Assembly (NCBI GenBank): GCA_012838065.1
Contig: DUPY01000057.1
Coordinates: 1-35,762 of the forward strand
Length of the DNA stretch: 35,762 nucleotides
Reading direction: 5' to 3'
From: Acholeplasma sp.
GTDB taxonomy: Bacteria > Bacillota_I > Bacilli_A > Acholeplasmatales > Acholeplasmataceae
How positions within the stretch are numbered: position 1 is the first letter of the stretch; each line of letters begins with the position of its first letter. The position numbers and the translations under genes are program-made. The notes under the pieces are model-generated. The model did not search any database and had not been told where the DNA came from. It saw only the letters and a list, made by a program, of their open reading frames with translations. Below, piece after piece: positions 32,519 to 35,762 of this stretch.

Positions 32519-33124
32519 TTTTACCAAAACGAAAGTTTCAATTTTTTCTAATTCAACAAATTCTTTAAATTCATGTTTCATATCAGTCAATAAGGAATCA
32601 ATGGGTTCAAGCGATGTAAACTCATAAGACACAATATCAGTATAATCCTTTTGAATCATAGTTACATGGTCTTTTATCGCATATTCAAATCGATCAATTA
32701 ATGAATATGGCATTTTCACTAAATAATGACTTGCAAGTATGCGCTTATAAATATCTGCTATTTTTACAACTTCCTTAGCAGCATTGCTGTATGCCCGAAT
32801 TAAGCCACCACTGCCCAACTTAATTCCACCAAAGTAACGTACAACAACACATAAACAATCGGTTAAGTTGTGTGCTTTTAAAATTTCTAATATCGGAACT
32901 CCAGCAGTCCTTGATGGTTCTCCGTCATCATTTGCACTTGCATACTCGGCGTTTTTTCCGCGAATATATGCACTACAATAGTGGGTAGCCTTAGGATATC
33001 TTTTTTTTGCGTCATTGATAAGTGTTGATATATCGGTATCCATCGTTATTGGATAGAGTATTCCGATAAATTCAGATTTTTGAATGACGATTTTGTTTTC
33101 ATAAATGTCTTTAATGTAATACAT
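32516..33124 (-). CDS. YigZ/IMPACT family protein (UPF0029)
   Basis: This 202-residue protein has the IMPACT fold: 'SEFIGILYPI', 'ATHYCSAYIRG', 'NDDGEPSRTAGVPILEIL' and 'VVVRYFGGIKLGSGGLIRAYS', with a C-terminal ferredoxin-like domain (about 135-202). Members bind nucleic acid and some associate with translation, but the bacterial role is not settled. It is a single gene, divergent from cca and convergent with upp. Confidence 0.92.
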   Translation of the reverse strand: MYYIKDIYENKIVIQKSEFIGILYPITMDTDISTLINDAKKRYPKATHYCSAYIRGKNAEYASANDDGEPSRTAGVPILEILKAHNLTDCLCVVVRYFGGIKLGSGGLIRAYSNAAKEVVKIADIYKRILASHYLVKMPYSLIDRFEYAIKDHVTMIQKDYTDIVSYEFTSLEPIDSLLTDMKHEFKEFVELEKIETFVLVK

Positions 33125-33229
33125 AAAATCACCATAATAAGTATAACATACTTATAAAATAATTATGAAAACGACATCGATAATTAGGAAAATAAGCAAA
33201 TTATTGATATAATAATGAATGGTGATTAT

Positions 33230-34372
33230 ATGGAACACGTAGAAAATGCAAAAAAAGTAATACGTATATTAAAAAAGAACGGCTATGAAGCTTACATGGT
33301 TGGTGGCTGTGTGCGCGATAAGTTATTGAAAATGCCAATAAGTGATATTGACATTACAACAAACGCGAAACCAACCGATGTTATGAAAATCTTTAAAACG
33401 ATACCGACAGGTTTAAAATACGGTACAGTAACTGTACAACATAATGAATCTAAATTTGAAGTAACGACTTATCGTATGGATGAAAACTATACAGATTTTA
33501 GACATCCAGATAAAGTGATTTATTCTACAAATGTCTTAGACGATGTTCATCGTAGAGACTTTACAATGAACGCTTTATTACTTGATGAACATGGCAATAT
33601 TACAGACCATGTAAATGGTATTAAAGATATCAAAAGTGGCATCATTCGTGCAATTGGTGACCCAAAAGAACGTTTTAAAGAAGATGCTCTTAGAATGCTT
33701 CGCGCCTTTTATTTTCAATCAAAATTAGGATTTGACATCGATTCAATGACAATGGATGCAATCAAAGAAGTTGGACAAAACATTGAACATGTTTCAAAAG
33801 AACGCGTATTAGATGAAATTATGAAAATGTTAAAAGGTAAACATCTTAAAAAAGCCTTAAATTCTATGGTAGAATCAAATATTATTCAATATTTAGATGG
33901 TCTAGAAAAAGGTATAAAGTTTATTGCAACACTTGATGAAATGCCATTTACGGACGCATTCTTTGGTACTTGTTTTGTCTTAAATAAGGAAGTACCACAA
34001 ACTTTACCATTTTCAAATAAACATCGCCATAAATACCAACAAGTCATTGAACTTGTTGATAAATATCAAATTTTTGATAATGTTGCATTATATACATATG
34101 GTTTAGAATTATGTTTACTTGCAAATAAAGTAAGTTTTATTTTAGGTAAAGCAAAATATGCTAAAAAACAAATCGCTGATGCCTATGAGGCATTACCAAT
34201 AAAAAGCGATTTAGATTTAAAACTTCGCGCAAGTGACATTATGAAATTACTTGATCGTAAAGCTGGTGCTTGGTTAGGTGAACTTCAACGTGAAATGGTA
34301 TTAGCTATTTTAAACGGTAAAGTTCAAAATACTAAGGAAGCACTTGAAGCATATGTATTAAGTCATCAATAG
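33230..34372 (+). CDS. cca: CCA tRNA nucleotidyltransferase
   Basis: This 380-residue class II enzyme adds or repairs the 3' CCA of tRNAs. Its catalytic head has YMVGGCVRDKLL, with the metal-binding DID in 'ISDIDITTNAKP', then 'RRDFTMNALLLDEHG' and 'DALRMLRAFYFQSKLGF', which form the nucleotide-selecting motifs. I start at ATG 33230, with GGTGAT upstream. The earlier ATG (33215) would lie at or before the transcription start if TATAAT at 33208-33213 is the -10. No HD domain is fused. The YhaM-type nuclease gene follows 15 bases later. Confidence 0.94.
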   Translation: MEHVENAKKVIRILKKNGYEAYMVGGCVRDKLLKMPISDIDITTNAKPTDVMKIFKTIPTGLKYGTVTVQHNESKFEVTTYRMDENYTDFRHPDKVIYSTNVLDDVHRRDFTMNALLLDEHGNITDHVNGIKDIKSGIIRAIGDPKERFKEDALRMLRAFYFQSKLGFDIDSMTMDAIKEVGQNIEHVSKERVLDEIMKMLKGKHLKKALNSMVESNIIQYLDGLEKGIKFIATLDEMPFTDAFFGTCFVLNKEVPQTLPFSNKHRHKYQQVIELVDKYQIFDNVALYTYGLELCLLANKVSFILGKAKYAKKQIADAYEALPIKSDLDLKLRASDIMKLLDRKAGAWLGELQREMVLAILNGKVQNTKEALEAYVLSHQ

Positions 34373-34387
34373 AACTGAGGTATTCAC

Positions 34388-35305
34388 ATGAATTTTATAG
34401 CAAACGAAAAATACGATATTTTAGGAAAAATTGAAAATATCAATCAAGGTCAACATTTCTTAAATATGACCATTTTAACTTTAGAAAAGAAATTAATAAA
34501 TATCAAGTTTGATACATTCACACATAATTTAGAACTAGGGAAAATGTATATTTTTGAATGTCTGGGGTATGAAAAAGAAGATGAAGTCTTACTAAAGTTT
34601 GTTAAGACACGTGATCCATTCACTGAACTAAATGATGAACAAATGGAAGAAGCTTTAAATGTATTATATAAATATGCACCGGTTTCAATGCGTACAATTA
34701 AAACACAAATTGAAAAATATTTAAACAAAATCGATAGTAAAATTTTAAAAGATATTACCGCAGATATTTACGAAGAAAACAAAGAAAAGTTTTATGTTCA
34801 CCCAGCTGCAACAAAATTTCATCATGCCTATATTGGTGGATTGAGTTATCATACATTAACGATGTTAAAAATTGCAGAGTCTTTCTTAAACATTTATCCA
34901 TATTTAAATAAAGATTTACTTTTTGCAGGAACTATACTACACGATATGTCAAAAATTAATGAAATAAGTGGTGTAGACGGTGATTATACGACAGAAGGTT
35001 TACTGCTTGGCCATTTAGTTATGCAAACGGTCGATATTGACCGTGTCGCGCGAAAATTCGGCTATGAAGATACAGAAGAAGTCTTATTGTTAAAACATAT
35101 GGTTATTTCACACCATGGTTTATTGAACTTTGGTTCACCTAAGAAACCGCAAATTGGTGAAGCATTACTGCTATGGTTCATCGATACAATGGATAGTAAG
35201 TTTACAGTGTTAGGTGAAGTTTTAGAACAAACACCTGAAGGTGAATTTACAACAAGTATTAGTGTCCTAGATAAGATGAGATTTTACAAACCTAAAACAA
35301 AATAA
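34388..35305 (+). CDS. YhaM-type 3'-5' exoribonuclease (OB fold plus HD domain)
   Basis: This 305-residue protein has an N-terminal OB-like region (about 1-95), then a helical linker and an HD hydrolase domain. The metal motifs are 'FHHAYIGGLSYHTLTM' (His), 'GTILHDMSK' (His-Asp) and 'HMVISHHG' with a later 'WFIDTMDSK'. YhaM-family enzymes degrade RNA and some DNA from the 3' end. It is co-transcribed with cca, which also acts on RNA 3' ends. A UUCG-type terminator follows. Confidence 0.9.
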   Translation: MNFIANEKYDILGKIENINQGQHFLNMTILTLEKKLINIKFDTFTHNLELGKMYIFECLGYEKEDEVLLKFVKTRDPFTELNDEQMEEALNVLYKYAPVSMRTIKTQIEKYLNKIDSKILKDITADIYEENKEKFYVHPAATKFHHAYIGGLSYHTLTMLKIAESFLNIYPYLNKDLLFAGTILHDMSKINEISGVDGDYTTEGLLLGHLVMQTVDIDRVARKFGYEDTEEVLLLKHMVISHHGLLNFGSPKKPQIGEALLLWFIDTMDSKFTVLGEVLEQTPEGEFTTSISVLDKMRFYKPKTK

Positions 35306-35314
35306 TAAATCGAT

Positions 35315-35339
35315 AGATGGCTTCGGCCATCTTTTTTTA
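35315..35339 (+). terminator. Terminator of cca-yhaM
   Basis: AGATGGC-TTCG-GCCATCT with a run of eight T residues; the UUCG tetraloop makes a very stable hairpin. Confidence 0.93.
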
Positions 35340-35350
35340 TTTAGCACATA

Positions 35351-35382
35351 AAAAAAACTCGCTTAGCAAGTAAGCGAGTTTA
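35351..35382 (-). terminator. Terminator of the right-edge gene
   Basis: AAACTCGCTTA (35355-35365) pairs with TAAGCGAGTTT (35371-35381); on the minus strand it is followed by a T-run. Confidence 0.85.
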
Positions 35383-35392
35383 TTGGATTTAA

Positions 35393-35762
35393 TTAAGCTT
35401 CTAATACATCAAACCAAGTAGCATATAATGCATCAAAGTTTGCATCATGTCCTAAATAGTAACCAGTGAATTGATTTTTATTGATGTCTCTAATTGCATT
35501 GAAGCGAGCTTCTTTACCATGTAAGTTCATATTTTCGCCAGCAACTAACTTGAAGAATAATTCTCTTTGCATGAAGCTGTCTTTATATTTGTTTAATACT
35601 GGAGTAAAGAATGTTGTAAATGCACTTGTAATATCTGATGGTAATTCAGCACCTGATCCTTTTAGTGAGTCTTGAGCTGACATGTAGTATTCAATTTGGC
35701 TTGCAGTAATTTTTTCACTATCGTTATATGCAGTTAAGCGTTTGTCGTTGTAAATCACTGTG
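35393..35762 (-). CDS. C-terminal part of an unrecognised protein, cut by the window edge
   Basis: At least 122 codons are open on the minus strand to the window edge, so the N-terminus is missing. A GTG at 35758 is internal or accidental, with no ribosome site visible. The visible part is helical and rich in Phe, Tyr, Asn and Asp ('FFTPVLNKYKDSFMQRELFFK', 'GHDANFDALYATWFDVLEA'). It has no membrane segment. I do not recognise a family. A strong terminator follows it. Confidence 0.6.
   Translation of the reverse strand, partial: TVIYNDKRLTAYNDSEKITASQIEYYMSAQDSLKGSGAELPSDITSAFTTFFTPVLNKYKDSFMQRELFFKLVAGENMNLHGKEARFNAIRDINKNQFTGYYLGHDANFDALYATWFDVLEA

Noticed and set aside
1-35762. CRISPR array, tRNA or rRNA genes
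   Set aside because: I saw no regularly spaced repeats and no tRNA-like T-arm/acceptor patterns. The GGTACCGCG string at 14483-14491 belongs to the T-box. A tRNA scan would be needed to be certain.

Overview
This is an AT-rich window with a dense, low-GC Firmicutes/Mollicutes-style gene set. Strong purine-rich ribosome binding sites and many hairpin-plus-T-run terminators are visible. Trp is written TGG throughout. TGA serves as a real stop in at least znuA, znuB, znuC, prfA and the gene ending at 3922, so the code is standard and not the Mycoplasma code. Gene order, lifestyle genes and small gene sizes suggest an Acholeplasma-like organism or a near relative among the early-branching Mollicutes/Erysipelotrichia. 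That placement is inference, because no rRNA is present.

Layout. 1-5400 is accessory sequence: the tail of a sugar-ABC ATPase, a membrane protein, a cluster of decayed fragments (LysR, serine recombinase, an unknown ORF), a two-gene AAA-ATPase/TOPRIM-like pair that resembles a phage-defence system, a Nudix hydrolase and a membrane protein. 5393-13801 holds a double-GNAT protein, the KtrB-KtrA potassium uptake pair, small membrane proteins, a GrpB-family protein, a nucleoside phosphorylase, an AlkD-like gene interrupted by TGA at a conserved Trp position, a minimal kinase-like protein and a MATE exporter. 13883-14211 is a broken glpP. 14270-16774 is a polar amino-acid ABC transporter operon behind a T-box riboswitch whose specifier I read as CGU (Arg).

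16815-19636 (minus strand) is a zinc-type znuA-znuC-znuB-zur operon with overlapping genes and a perfect palindrome on its promoter, so the last gene probably represses the operon. It is followed by rpsT (minus), pgsA and recA.

21963-25628 encodes the most striking protein: a 1221-residue single-module nonribosomal peptide synthetase with condensation, adenylation, carrier and terminal reductase domains. It has its own promoter and terminator and no tailoring neighbours. 25673-35762 is mostly housekeeping: dps, a DUF1801 protein, prfA-prmC-tsaC, typA, rpiB, upp, a YigZ-family gene, cca, a YhaM-type nuclease and a partial unknown gene at the right edge.

I saw no rRNA, tRNA, CRISPR array or intact insertion sequence.
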